DNA of 64,000 nt from Gnetum montanum (GCA_015680685.1 MNCI01035767.1:220452-284451), one strand, 5' to 3'; positions 12,653-23,177 are shown, counted from the stretch's first letter. The notes: generated from the sequence alone by a model not told the origin. Numbers and translations: made by a program.

Positions 12653-13824
12653 GTATGATTTGTTTAAATTTTTCTATTTTATGTTTTAATTGGTTTTTTG
12701 TGTGCTATGGTTGCAGACAAGCATCAAGTTATGGCAGCCCAAGCTACCATGAAGAAAGAACAAAGGCATGTAGAAGAGGCACTCCTAAAGCAACCTAAGA
12801 CTAAAGGGTTTTTTGATGTAGATATAAACAATCTAGATGCCTTATTTGGTGAGTTGGTATTAGGTACATCCTCCATTATCATCCTAGAGGACAAAGAGGA
12901 GGAGCCAGGTATGCGCATGTTTTAATGCTTTTGTGATATCTTATTATTTAATTTTTGTTTTCATCCTAACCATTTGATGATTGTTATGCTTATAGTAGTT
13001 CCTAAGCCACCAATGTAAGCCCCTAACAAGGTGGAGTTCATGTGGGATGGCTAAGGACACCATTGACCAGTTGCAATAGGTTACACCTAAGGTAGGTAAG
13101 GACTTCATTTTATGTGCCTTAATTGTTTGGCTATGTTATAGGCTATGCTTGTGCTATGGCTATCTTAGATTGTACATTATGCTTATGGTTGTATTTCATG
13201 CTTCGATAGTGCCTTCTATGGAGTGGGACCCTAGCAGAGACATGGAGATTGACTCCTTGCCTAAGCTTTCCTTTGATATATCTAGTGTACCCTTGAAGTT
13301 GTATGAAATTGCTACTGATCTAGCAATGTCATGTAAGAAAACTTCATGGGAGCTAGAGAGGTCTTATGAATTCCTATGGGAAGAAATGGTAACCTTAAGG
13401 GAGAAGACTCAATGATAGGAGGAGATGATTAGAGATCTCCAAGACCGCAAGGTCTTTGTGTAAGCCTAAGTGCTAAATCAAGGGAATTATAGATCAAGAA
13501 GATCATATGGGCTTGCCATTGGCATACAATTTAGGAAAAAGTAGTAGTTTTACAAGAGATGATAGAACAACAAATGCAGATGGACCTCATCTCCCAAAAG
13601 GTTAAAGACTATAAAGATCACTATGCTTGGGTCCTTGAGTGGGGTAAGAAAAAAAGGCTCACAAGTGATAGTAAAAGGCTTTCCATCAAGCTATAAAGCT
13701 ATGGCTTAGTTTTTGCTATTTGATTTTGGTTGCTTCATAACCCTTGGGCACTTGGCTAATGGTGCTAATATGCTCATTAGAGAATTCATGATCTATGGTT
13801 GCTTAGCCATAACCAATGGTTATG

Positions 13825-14151
13825 GCTTTCCATAGAGCTATACACCTACTTTCATAGATGTTGGTCATTACAACTGTGAGCATGTTGTCCTTGAAAATGG
13901 CATTGACTTGGCTTCTGAAGAGGTAGTATCTTCACTTCTTCAAGGAGAAGACTTGTGCTAGACAATACTTCTCCACTTTAGTGTATCAGGTTTCATGGGC
14001 AATTAACACATCGCTAAGATAGTATATAAGCATTTCTGCTTCATCATCATGTTTTTGATAGAGTAGAGAGGGAATGGATGAGTTGAAGATGGCAAGGTAG
14101 ATATAAAATAGTTTACCCTATTGCGGAGGATAAACTATCAGTAGTTGTATC
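13825..14151 (-). pseudogene. RNase H remnant of element C (left part)
   Basis: Reverse-complement reading aligns with the Ty3 RNase H of element D at 18,740-19,060: both carry the ATGGCTTTCCA and GAGCATRTTRTCCTTG words in the same spacing, then the region before the RT thumb. Frames are broken. The stretch ends at 14,151, the left target-site copy of element D, and continues at 32,076. Confidence 0.7.
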
Positions 14152-15657
14152 TGTACTGTTCGAAATCGTTAGTCTCCGGCTGGAATGAAATAGAAACTTG
14201 GGGATCTTAGGACACGCATAGAAGACCCTACCTTCACTTGAGGGCAAGCTAGAATTAACGAAGGTAGAGTACCTTGAGTGGTCCACACGCAGATCAGGCA
14301 AGGATTTCCCCGAACATACCCCGATATACTGTACACTGGGTTATATGTAAGCGGCGTAACGAATGTAAAACGGAGCATAAACGTAGAAGAGCGTAAACAG
14401 TAAACATGCAACAATGAATGAAAAACTGTAACAGATTTTAGCAAAGAAATGTGGCAATATTATTGCGAAATGAGAGTTACAATGCACCGGTCTAACACAG
14501 TTGTAACTCTGACACAAGGGGATGAATAGCCTCGGTGGATGTAGGGATGACTATGTGTTGGGTTCAACTGTAGGCATAGCGTAAAAGTTGTATGCTCAGC
14601 GTGCAGGGTCGAGATCCAACGTATAGGGTTTTGCTTTTCTCCCTCGTTTCTCAGTGTCTCTGGTTTGCTCAAAATTGCAAACCCCTGTCTAGTGATAAAT
14701 TGGGGTTTTTATACAAGTGTAGACGTGGGACTCGGGTTTTGAGAGGGGATGATTGGCTGTGGAGTGCTAGGTTCCTGGGTCGGGTGACATGTGGCGCGTT
14801 GACCAGGTGCGAAACAATGAAATTTTACAAGTATACAGTGTGGTGCACGTCAGCGTATACACGCTATACGCCAGCGTACACTGCTGTACGCTAGCATATA
14901 CACACTGGACGTATGATCTCGGCGTACAGACTTGATCGAAACAAAAGAAGTCGTTCGACCTTTAGCTTTGAATTCGGATGCCATGAGGATGTTGCCTATA
15001 GATTTTTAGCTTCGTTGACCTTGATCTGACGAGGTTCTGGAGAGTTTTGATTGGTATGCGTATACGTCGTATCTGCTGGGTGTACATGCTGCATTTGCTA
15101 GGCGTATATGCTAGGCATGTAGGATGTACATGTTCAGCGTATGAACTCCAGAATACATGATAGCAACACCTGATGATTGTTCTGTTCATGTGAGTTGATG
15201 CCTTGTACCAAATCTTACTCTGAAGTGCTGTTTCTATGCTGTCTTTGGTGATTCCATGTCGGGCATATACATCAGTCATACATACTGAGCGTACATGTGA
15301 GGCATGTACGCTGAGCATGTACGTTGGGCATATACACTTTGAACTTTTGCTGGGTGTATATGCTGTGAATGTTTTCTAGGCATAGACACTAGGCGTATAT
15401 GCTATGAATGTATCCTGGGCGTATACGCTGAGAATGCATACTTAGTGAGGACTAAGTTTCTTGAGCTTCGAAGTTGCCATGTTTAATAGCAGATGTCATC
15501 GTGGTTGTCCGTGGGTCCCATGGAACTGCTCCTTGTTGAGTTCGACTCTGCTTGAAGCTATCTGTGGGTCCTCAAGCTTTAGTCATGCTGGGGAGCATCA
15601 TGACTTAGCTCGATTCTTGTTGGAGAAGTACTAAGCTCAGAATTTTTTGGTGTTTCA
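14152..15657 (-). repeat. 3' LTR of element D
   Basis: It is 1506 bp and lies next to the polypurine tract at 15,658-15,672. A TATA box, TATAAAAACCC on the minus strand, lies at about 14,703-14,713. From 14,830 to 15,440 it is full of GCGTATACGC- and CTGAGCGTACA-like words, the same words seen in the antisense leader and 5' untranslated region of this element. Open frames inside it are repeat artefacts. Confidence 0.93.
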
Positions 15658-15672
15658 TTGGCCCCTCTTTGT
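15658..15672 (-). other. Polypurine tract of element D
   Basis: The minus-strand reading AAAGAGGGGCCAA lies directly before the LTR start TGAAACACC. The equivalent site in element E is 37,618-37,632 (AAAGAGGGACCAA). It primes plus-strand synthesis in LTR elements. Confidence 0.75.
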
Positions 15673-16848
15673 TGATGCATGGAGGAATCGACCCGAGAAG
15701 CATTGACAAAGAAGTGCAAAACACCACAAGCAACTTAATAGAGCCATTTTCCTATGCCACCTAGCTAGACGTTATCGTACCATGTTTAGTAGTACATAGG
15801 ATTGGGGAAGTGAAATTTGTATTTGACAGGGAAATGGGAACTGTAGGGATTGGTGACCAATCAAGGGCTCGTGGCGTGATGAAGAGGATGTTCGGGTATG
15901 TGTGCGGATCATGCTTATCTTCTTGGGAGCAAAACATGATGTGTACGTCCTTTGGCGGTGTAAGAATCTTGCTTAGTGTTCAAGAGGACTTGTAGGTAGA
16001 ACCAAAGCCACGTGATGATGTGTTGTGTTCTTTGGAGGAACAGGGCCCTTGTTTTAGTGTTTAGGGGGAACTTGTTGGCAGAGAGCCAAAGCCATGCAAC
16101 GGGTTGTTACTTGATCATTTTAGACATGAGCATTTGTTTTCGAGGCAACTGCCGCCCCGTCAATTGATTATTTTTTTTGGTGCTCTTATGCTCATGCTCA
16201 AATGCCATGTCGTGGGTTGCAATCGCCTAAAGGTGGCGTAGTATGCAACGGTATGTTCAATGTTTTGGGCTGTACGAGGTGTGCCCAGGATGTAACTAAG
16301 TAGGAGATGTTGAGGGATAGGTGGGACATGTAACGAGAGATGTACTAGTGAACAACTTGATTTAGTCTTGCCATGTGTGTTTTGAACAACATCTCACCTT
16401 GCTTCTTATGATGAAGTGCATTCTTGTACGAACACCTCTGAGTGTCATCCTACAAACACAACTCCAAGAAGACAAGAAAACCATGAGTGGGTAAGCAAGC
16501 TTAGACTTAAACAGCTACTGATGAAACGAGGGCACCAGATGAGATTTCAGGCACTGTATATGCATGTCAGCAATGTTGGTAGGATCGGCTGATGGCGAGC
16601 GATGCAGTCGCTCTGATGAAGTTGGGGTGCAGCCATAGATTGAGGTACCAGAGAGAAAATTGCCAGTTTATAGTCTTAGCGAACTCTGGTGAATGTGACT
16701 GTGGTAGTCTACTGTCGTACCGGAAGGGTGCTAGTTTATTATCTTTGTAGACATCCTGTGGTATTAGTTTACCATCATGATGCTAGGACGAGTTGTTGTA
16801 TCAGTTTACTATCATGATTCCAGGACGAGTGCGTACCTGAGTCCATGC
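15673..16848 (-). other. Tail between integrase and polypurine tract (element D)
   Basis: No supportable gene. At 16,660-16,830 there are about five degenerate units on a TAGTTTA..TCATGATGC core, related to the GTTTAAGGCC repeats. A block around 16,440-16,480 is shared with the tails of A and E. Confidence 0.55.
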
Positions 16849-18393
16849 TCAAACGTAGAACAGTTTCAAGAATAAGTGATTGGTCAGATTTGCGAGCTCA
16901 TTCCCTTCCATATCATCCAACTTGTATGCTCTGTTGTCATATACTTTGGTGACCAAGTAGGACCCTTCCCAGTTGGCTGAGAATTTGTCCAGGTGTTCCC
17001 GAACGGCTTTAAGTACAAGGTCACCTTCGTTGATAGGGCACTTATGAACGTCGTGCTGATCGCATTGTCGTTGTTGTTTTTGGTACCATTCAATTTGGTC
17101 GAGTGCACGTATGCATTCCTCCTCCACCGAGTCCAAGTCAATGACACATAGGTCGTTGTTTTGCCTTTCGTCGAGGAGTCTGAAAAGTGTGATCCTTAAA
17201 GACGGTACGTGTAATTCCAAGGGTAAAACAGCTTCTGAACCATAAACAAGACTATATGGAATTTTACCTGTTGAAGTCCGATGCGTAGCACGATAAGCCC
17301 ACAATGCGTATACCAGCTGCTCGTGCCATTTTTTCTTACTTTGGGTAAGCATCTTTTTAAGTACTGTGATGATGGTTTTATTTGTGGCTTCTGCTTGCCC
17401 ATTGCTCTGAGGGTAGTAAGGGGATGAAAATGAGTTTTTGATCCCTAGGGTTTCACAGAAAGTTTTGGTTTCGGCATTACTAAATTGTGGCCCGTTATCG
17501 GTGATGATGGTCATGGGGACGCCAAAATGGGTCACAATATTTTCAAGAATGAAGTTGCATACGTGTTTAGATGTGGTTTTTCTAAGGGAAACAACTTCTA
17601 CCCACTTTGTGAAATACTCTGTAGCGGTTATGATGAAGCTATGCCCTGTGGAAGATGAGGGTGTTATTGGGCCGATAAGGTCCAAACCCCACTTTTGAAA
17701 AGGCCATGTGATTTGCGTTGTATGTATCTTATTTGGCAGGACATGAATCAGATTACTATGTTTTTTATAGATACTGCATGTTTTAGCCTTGGAGAGATAG
17801 TCATACTCCATGTGTGGCCAATAATAACCTAAGCATCTTATTTTCATTGCCATTGCTTTAGGTGCTATGTGTCCTCCGCATAGTCTGTCATGTACTTGCT
17901 CAATGATGGTTTGGGCATCAGCACTACTAACGCATGTTAGGAGTATGCCTTCGTAGGATTGACGGCACAATGTGTCCCCTACCAATGTATATTGTCGAGA
18001 ACGCATTTGTACCGTGTCTTTTTGTGCATTCGTTAGATGTCGCGGTGTTTCACCATGTAGAAGGTACTCTTTTATGTCGTCATACCATTCTACCACGTGT
18101 GTTGTACTAACGGATGCAATCGGTAATATATTGAGAGTGTCAATTACAAGTTTAGCACAACTGATTATGGAGCTTAGCAACATATGGAACATGTCAGGTG
18201 ATATGTTTAGTGCTAGCGTGGCCAGTGTGTCTGCAATGGTATTGTCATTTCTAGAGACATGTTGCACGTCCATGTTTTTGAATTGCCTCATTAAGTATTT
18301 GGCTAAGTCACAGTATGGTTGTAAATGTTGCGCTTTGCATGTATAAATATCCGTGACTTGGTTCAAAACCAGTTGTGAGTCTTCTCTGACCAC
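16849..18393 (-). CDS. Integrase with end of second RNase H (element D), open
   Basis: This 514-codon frame is the longest intact coding stretch in the window. Residues 1-60 are the end of the archaeal-type RNase H (REDSQLVLNQV ... NTIADTLATLAL). The zinc-binding segment reads HDRLCGGH with CSIYKKH, where the second cysteine of the pair is Tyr. The catalytic aspartates are in GLDLIGP and ITDNGPQFS, and the glutamate in SNGQAEATN. The end ANWEGSYLVTKVYDNRAYKL is the C-terminal SH3-like part. No chromodomain is visible. It is part of the larger polyprotein, not a separate gene. Confidence 0.9.
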   Translation of the reverse strand: MVREDSQLVLNQVTDIYTCKAQHLQPYCDLAKYLMRQFKNMDVQHVSRNDNTIADTLATLALNISPDMFHMLLSSIISCAKLVIDTLNILPIASVSTTHVVEWYDDIKEYLLHGETPRHLTNAQKDTVQMRSRQYTLVGDTLCRQSYEGILLTCVSSADAQTIIEQVHDRLCGGHIAPKAMAMKIRCLGYYWPHMEYDYLSKAKTCSIYKKHSNLIHVLPNKIHTTQITWPFQKWGLDLIGPITPSSSTGHSFIITATEYFTKWVEVVSLRKTTSKHVCNFILENIVTHFGVPMTIITDNGPQFSNAETKTFCETLGIKNSFSSPYYPQSNGQAEATNKTIITVLKKMLTQSKKKWHEQLVYALWAYRATHRTSTGKIPYSLVYGSEAVLPLELHVPSLRITLFRLLDERQNNDLCVIDLDSVEEECIRALDQIEWYQKQQRQCDQHDVHKCPINEGDLVLKAVREHLDKFSANWEGSYLVTKVYDNRAYKLDDMEGNELANLTNHLFLKLFYV

Positions 18394-20400
18394 TAGTCAT
18401 GTGATGTCTGAAGCTTATGCTGCCATGAGACCTTTAAGGAGACCTTCGTATTCTGCTATGTTGTTGGTACAGTAAAAGTCGAAATGATAAGCAAAGGGTC
18501 AGATCTCCCCAGAGGGATAGGTGATGACGACGGAAGCACTTCCCCCTCAAGAGGTGGATGCTCCATCAAAGTTCAAAATGGCATCGTAGTCATCGGGTAC
18601 TATGTCTATTGCACTCACATTTTCATCAGGGAACTCTGGTTCTATTGTTGTTTGATCATGCGTTGGTGATGTGGTTATTTGATTCGCTATGGCTTGACCC
18701 TTAACTGATGATTGCACTATGTAGTGTAGGTCAAACTCAGCTATCATGGCTTTCCAATAGGCTATTCTACTTGACTTGTAAATGTTTCCTGTGATGGCTC
18801 TGAGCATATTATCCTTGCAGATTATGTTGACTTGGTTATGGAAGAGGTAATGTCGCCATTTTTTAAAAGAAAAGATAAGAGCTAAACATGACCTCTCCAC
18901 CTCATTATACTTCTTCTCATGGGCTACTAATGCATGGCTTAAGTAATAGACAGGGACTTCGGTCCTATCATCTCATTTCTGGCAAAGCATGGATGCGATT
19001 GACGAGTCCGAAGTGGTAAGGTAGATGTAAAATGATTTATCATTTTGAGGTGGATAAACTGTGGGTAGTTGAAAAAGTACTGTTTTAATATTGTCAAATG
19101 CTTCCTAGCACTATGGCGTCCATTCAAAATGTACGTTCTTGCATAGCAAGTGGTTCATAGGTTTCAACTTGTCTGTTAGTTTTTCTATGAAACGCCTGAT
19201 AAACTGTAATCTACCTTTTAGACCTCGGAGTTCGGTAAGGTTGCTAGGTGGTTTTAAGTTTGTTATGGCCTTAACTTTATCAGGGTCTACTCGTATCCCT
19301 GCTTCCGAGGCTGTGAATCCAAGCATTTTTCCTATTTTGACTCCGAAGACACATTTCTTTGGGTTAAGTCTCAACTTGTATTTTAAACAATGCTTTAGTA
19401 CTAGGTCAAGATCTTGTACATGTTGTTCTAATGTTTTTACTTTAACCACGATATCATCCACATAATCGTTGAGCGAGTGTAGCATGTAATCGCTAAAAAT
19501 AAATGTCATTTCCCTTTGATATGTGGCCCCAGTGTTTTTGAGACCGAAGGGCATCATTGTGTAACAAAAGGTTCCCCATGGTGTCATAAAGGTAATCCAG
19601 AGCTGATGCTCCGGATTAATGCGTATCTAGTTGTATCCTGAGAAGCCATCCATAAAAGATAATAGGGCATGCCCAGTGGTTGAGTCAACAAGTTGATCGA
19701 TGCTGAGTAGGGGAAATCATCTTTTATGGTTGCAACGTTGAGATCCCGGAAATCAATGCATAAGCGAATACTTCCGTTCTTTTTCGGGACAATGACCATG
19801 TTGGATACCCAATCGGCATAATCGACAGCTCGAATGAAACCTGCCTAATAAAGTTTGGTGATCTCATTGCGAACTGCCAATGCTACCTCAGGTTTAACCT
19901 TTCGTGCCTTTTGTTTTACTGGCCTCAATTTTGGATCAAGGATAATATTGTGTTGGACGATTCGAGGATGTAACCCGGGCATGTCAGTGTAAGACCAAGC
20001 GAATGCTTTTATGTTGTCTCGAAGCACATCTTCTATATCTTTGGCCAGTTGAGGTTGCAATAGTGTACTTAATTTTAATATTTTAATTTTACCATCAGGC
20101 ATGGCGATGGGGGTTTCAGTCAACGGGTCTTCAGTGATGCTATCGGCTTCTATGTCGAGGGATTTTGTCATACATTTGTAGCTATCTAGTGTTTGTTGTG
20201 TTGAGACTATGATTGTGTCATCTGTTGATGTACCTAAGCTGATGGAATTTATGTCAATTTCTCTTGTGATCTTTCCATATGGTCCATCGATGATCAATGG
20301 TGTGGAAAAATGTTGACAATCCATCGGGCTTGTTCCTGGCAATAAACAGAGGGCAGAATGAGCTAATAGGTGTTGTTCCGTGTTCCTTGGCAACGTAAGT
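16849..20400 (-). pseudogene. pol: RT - RNase H - archaeal-type RNase H - integrase polyprotein (element D)
   Basis: Domain order is an N-terminal linker (WSYTDMPGLHP, then RPVKQKARKVKPEV), RT with VPKKNGSIRLCIDFRDLN and the catalytic YVDD (NDYVDDIVVK, near 19,460), Ty3 RNase H, then a second RNase H. The second begins ILNFDGASTS and ends NDNTIADTLATLAL, which marks the Tat lineage. The integrase reads openly for 514 codons (16,849-18,393), with an HHCC-like finger, a DLIGP/TDNGPQF/NGQAEA catalytic triad and a C-terminal domain. Breaks include a stop in RT near 19,850, a frame change near 19,600-19,700 and stops at both ends of the second RNase H. The start codon is unclear. Confidence 0.9.
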
Positions 20401-20440
20401 CATGTGTACATGCATGATGGTGGTTTATTGTCGCACCAGG

Positions 20441-20670
20441 ATGCATGGCAGTTTAAGGCCTTACCGGGCCGTGTGTGGCAGTTTAAGGCCTTACCAAGCT
20501 GTGTGTGGTAGTTTAAGGCCTTACAGGGCCGTGTGTGGTAGTTTAAGGCCTTACCGGGCTGGATGTGGCAGTTTAAGGCCTTACCGGGCCGAATGTGGCA
20601 GTTTAAGGCCTTATTGGGCCGTGTGTGGGCTGTATGTGGTAGTTTAAGGCCTTATCGGGCCGGGTGTGAT
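20441..20670. repeat. 30-bp tandem repeat with GTTTAAGGCCTTACCGGGCC core
   Basis: Six adjacent 30-bp units and one displaced unit, each close to GTTTAAGGCCTTACCGGGCC plus GTGTGTGGTA. They lie just upstream of the RT block and before the leader of the antisense gene. Related units stand at the other end of the antisense gene (24,965-25,055). Confidence 0.9.
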
Positions 20671-20860
20671 TTGACAATGCCTAGTTGTCGTATAATTTTC
20701 TTTGGAGAGTTTGCGTCAAAACGTTCAGTGTGGGCATCTGAAGTTGGTTTATGAGGGAATTAGCATGTGGTAGTGTTCATTTTGTTATATATATATTTTT
20801 TCTATTTTGCATTTTGAATAATTTTTAAATAAAATCAATAAAATATTCATTGAAATCAAA

Positions 20861-20920
20861 GGCGGCGACGGCGGCGGCGACGACGGCGGCGACGGTGGTG
20901 GCGGCGGTAGCGGGGTCGGT
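20861..20920. repeat. CGG/GAC microsatellite
   Basis: An imperfect run of GGCGGCGAC-type triplets, about 60 bp, in otherwise AT-rich DNA. It lies immediately upstream of a plus-strand TATA box. Confidence 0.85.
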
Positions 20921-20927
20921 GCGGTGC

Positions 20928-20935
20928 TATATATA
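20928..20935 (+). promoter_or_regulatory. TATA box, candidate promoter of the antisense gene in element D
   Basis: TATATATA between a GC-rich triplet run and a leader of GCGTAA-rich repeats. It lies about 370 bp upstream of the proposed ATG at 21,303 and in the orientation of the antisense gene. TATA-like words are common in AT-rich DNA; the GC-rich setting makes this one stand out. Confidence 0.45.
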
Positions 20936-21302
20936 GCGTTGGGCTGTCAGTTGTCAAAGACACCGTGAACTTGAAGAAAACTGGAGCGTGAGCGTAAACC
21001 TCAGCGTAAGCGTAAGCGTAAACCTCAGCGTAAGCGTAGAAGTTCAAACCCTAGCATAAGCGTAGAAGTTTAAACCCCAGCGTAAGCGTAGAAGTTCAAA
21101 CCCCAGCGTAAATGTAGAGCATAGAGGCTCGAACTTCGGCGTAAGCATGAGCGTAGAGGCTCAAACTCAACGTAAGTGTGAGCGTAGAGGCTCAAACTCA
21201 GCGTGAGCGTAGAGGCTCCAACTTCGGCGTACAGGATTCAGTTTGGCATGCGGGTTCGGACCCTAGCGTAAACCCATCAGTTTCAGCGTGCAGGACGCCG
21301 AA
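20936..21302 (+). other. GCGTAA-rich leader of antisense gene (element D)
   Basis: Units of about 23-30 bp carry AGCGTAAGCGTAGA and GTTCAAACCC words between the TATA box and the proposed ATG. No open frame is conserved with the other copies. The words are those of this element's LTR. Confidence 0.5.
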
Positions 21303-21430
21303 ATGGGCAAGGGCAAGGAGGTAGAGGGCCAAGGGAGGAAGGGGCCTGACCTAATTTTTGTGGAGGAAAGTGAGGCCATGTTGCAGTGTTTGCCTAGGCC
21401 AAGGGTTCTATCGTGGCCTAGACAGTTTTG
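21303..21430 (+). CDS. Exon 1 of antisense gene, copy 2
   Basis: It reads MGKGKEVEGQGRKG, then DLIFVEESEAMLQCLP and RPRVLSWPRQF, open to the phase-2 donor GTAGCG at 21,431. The split codon TG|G is completed by exon 2 at 22,291 in the frame of the HAD domain. The ATG was chosen because element E has an ATG with the same KGKG start and the same FVxxESExxLQCLP core. The donor is weak. Confidence 0.6.
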
Positions 21431-22290
21431 GTAGCGTAAAGGGCCTGTACGCTGAGCATAGGTCCGCAGCGTAGAGGGTCTCTACAGCGTATAGTGTAGA
21501 CGGTTTTAACAGTATATAGCGTAGATGGTTTTAATAGTATGTAGCGTAGACGGTTTTAATAGTATATAGCATAGACGGTTTTAACAGTATATAGCATAGA
21601 CTATTTTTACAGCGTATAGCGTAGACTGCTTTCACAACGTATACGCTGAGCATAAATGATTTTTCTTTTCATGGCAGGGTATACACCAAGTGTTTTCACA
21701 GCATATACACTGAGCGTAAACGGTTTTTTCTTTTTATGGCAACGTATACATCGAGTGTTTTCACAACGTATACGCTGAGCGTAAATGATTTTTTCTTTTC
21801 ATGGCTGCGTATACGCCGAGTGTTTTCACAGCGTATACGCTGAGTGTAAACGGTTTTTTCTTTTCATGGCAGTGTATACGCCGAGTGTTTTCACAGCGTA
21901 TACGCTGAGCGTAAATGATTTTTTCTTTTCATGGCAGCGTATACGCCGAGTGTTTTCACAGCGTATACGTTGAGCATAAATGATTTTTTCTTTTCATGGC
22001 AGCATATACGCTGAGTGTTTTCATAGCGTATACGCTGAGCGTAAACAAATTTTTTTCTTTTCATGGCAGCGTATACGCCAAGTGTTTTCACAGCATATAC
22101 GTTGAGCGTAAATGATTTTTTTCTTTTCATGGCAGCGTATACGCCGAGTGTAAATAGTTTGTTGATAGCATATACGCCAAGCGTAAACTGTTTTTAATTT
22201 TTTGAAGTATTAGTCTACAACATGGAATTTTGTTTTTCCATATCATTTTCATGTATAGCTGATTTATCGTGGCATTCTGGTTACTTGCAG
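21431..22290 (+). repeat. Intron 1 of copy 2, with ~65-bp palindrome-rich tandem repeats
   Basis: From about 21,470 to 21,630 short units carry AGCGTAGACGGTTTTAA. From about 21,635 to 22,170 there are about eight 65-bp units, each with GCGTATACGCTGAGCGTAAA, a TTTTTTCTTTTCATGGCA pyrimidine run and GCGTATACGCCGAGTGTTTT. GCGTATACGC is a perfect 10-bp palindrome that appears about twice per unit. The acceptor TTACTTGCAG ends the intron at 22,290. Confidence 0.75.
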
Positions 22291-22740
22291 GGATCCTGAG
22301 CCTTTCCTCTTGGTAGTTGAGCTAGTTGGAGTATTGGCATGGTTTGGGCCACTTGAGATCGATGAACCTACCCTTGATCTGACTATTGAAAACAATGGGG
22401 TATGGTTCAGGGAAGGGGCCTGTGAATTCCTCGCCTTCCTCCTAGATAGATTTAAGGTGGTGGTTTGGTCACACCTGAGCGAACAAGTGGCACGGAGCGT
22501 GCTTGAAGCTATGTTGCTAGGATCTTTAGATGGCGTTGCGGTTTTCATGGTGGATATTGACAAGGGACTGCTTGTGATCGAGGACGATCCCTCTGGCTGG
22601 CCCAGATCTACTCGCCTGTTAGCGCACGTGTGGGACCTATTGCCACGAGGGCCTGACTATCTCAATAACACCTTGTTTCTGGTTGCACGTGCACACACGT
22701 TATTTCAGAACCCTCTTGGCATGGTGTACCGGGTAGAGAG
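22291..22740 (+). CDS. Exon 2 of copy 2: FCP1-like HAD pseudophosphatase domain
   Basis: Fully open, 150 codons. Features of the FCP1/NLI-interacting-factor HAD family appear in the right order. The strand FLLVVELVGVL stands where the family has LDLDxTL. FREGACEFLAFLLDRFKVVVWS matches RPGxxEFLxxLxxxFEIVVWT, and SEQVARSVLEAML matches the helix after it. LAHVWDLLP with NNTLFLVARAHTLFQNP matches KDLxxLW with NTLLxDDSPxKxxxNP. The nucleophile Asp pair (now E and V) and the later DD pair (now VA) are absent. The family assignment is by motif order and spacing; catalysis is not expected. Boundaries are TTGCAG at 22,290 and GTAAGA at 22,741. Confidence 0.72.
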
Positions 22741-22816
22741 GTAAGATTGTTTAGTTTGTCATTTCTATTTTTATCGTTTAGTGTTTGCTCCTGTTGTGAC
22801 GATGGTTCTTTTGCAG

Positions 22817-23088
22817 GCCCCAAGTTAATCAAGATGGGACATGCGTCAATGATGATGGGCTTGCACTGGCTCATACTACTTTAGAGATATTCATGGTGGG
22901 TCCCACCCTCCACGGAGCTATATTAGCTCAAACCAAGGGTGACATCGTTCACTTCCATAAACATTTTTCCAGGGCGTTTGCATAGTGCACGGCTCGTGGG
23001 TGGCTGCTTGGAGACTGGTCACACAATGGACCAGTTTTCCCTCGTGATGCTGACTTGGGTTCCAGTACCTCGAAGTCCACAACTAAAG
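22817..23088 (+). pseudogene. Exon 3 of copy 2: end of FCP1-like region
   Basis: It continues the domain with GTCVNDDGLALAHTTLEIFMVGPT, which matches the helix after the catalytic core of FCP1 proteins (L..GGDLxxYLExL). A less conserved part follows with RGWLLGDWS and NGPVFPRDAD, recurring in copy 3 as HGWLHEDWS and DGPVFPQTVD. One in-frame TAG follows SRAFA. Splice sites are TTTTGCAG at 22,816 and GTAAGT at 23,089; the phase changes from 2 to 1 as in the other copies. Confidence 0.62.
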
Positions 23089-23177
23089 GTAAGTAACAAT
23101 ATTTCCTAGATGCCTTAGTATGTTGGTTTGACTACTGATGGTCATACTGATGTAATGGTTTCAAATTATGTTTTCAG

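Larger units (their letters stand above)
8913..13700 (+). pseudogene. Antisense spliced gene, copy 1 (FCP1-like HAD plus large conserved domain)
   Basis: I reconstruct exon 1 at 8913-9040, exon 2 at 10659-11102, exon 3 at 11192-11472, exon 4 at 11595-12652, exon 5 at 12717-12908, exon 6 at 12996-13091 and exon 7 at 13210 to about 13,697. All introns have GT donors and AG acceptors. Junction phases are 2, 2, 1, 1 and 1 for introns 1 to 5, the same as in the copies in D and E. The product would have a short basic start, an FCP1-like HAD domain without catalytic aspartates, a large domain of unknown function, a Lys/Glu-rich exon and a helical C-terminus. Stops lie in exons 1, 3 and 4, and frameshifts in exons 4 and 6. 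This copy is the most divergent of the three. An eighth exon was not found. Confidence 0.65.
3748..13750 (-). mobile_element. Element B: Tat-type fragment with antisense gene
   Basis: The minus strand carries the upstream part of the RT block (3748-4620). Beyond it lie a long repeat-rich leader and a plus-strand spliced gene (8913 to about 13,700). The RNase H/integrase side was separated by insertion of element A. The gag-protease side expected above 13,700 is missing, because the sequence changes abruptly to element C's RNase H at about 13,800. No LTR of this copy is in the window. Confidence 0.7.

Noticed and set aside
14962-15318. 118-codon minus-strand frame
   Set aside because: It lies inside an LTR; the partner LTR has no equivalent intact frame.
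20402-20754. Open frame with repeated GSLRPYRAVC-like units
   Set aside because: It is the translation of the 30-bp DNA repeat; it has no conserved counterpart at the same place in E.
21785-22130. Open frames on both strands with FFFSWQRIRRVF- and NVYAVKTLGVYA-like repeats
   Set aside because: They arise from 65-bp tandem repeats in intron 1 and change frame between units.
22291-22740. Active FCP1-type phosphatase or captured functional host gene
   Set aside because: Both aspartate motifs needed for catalysis are absent in all three copies.
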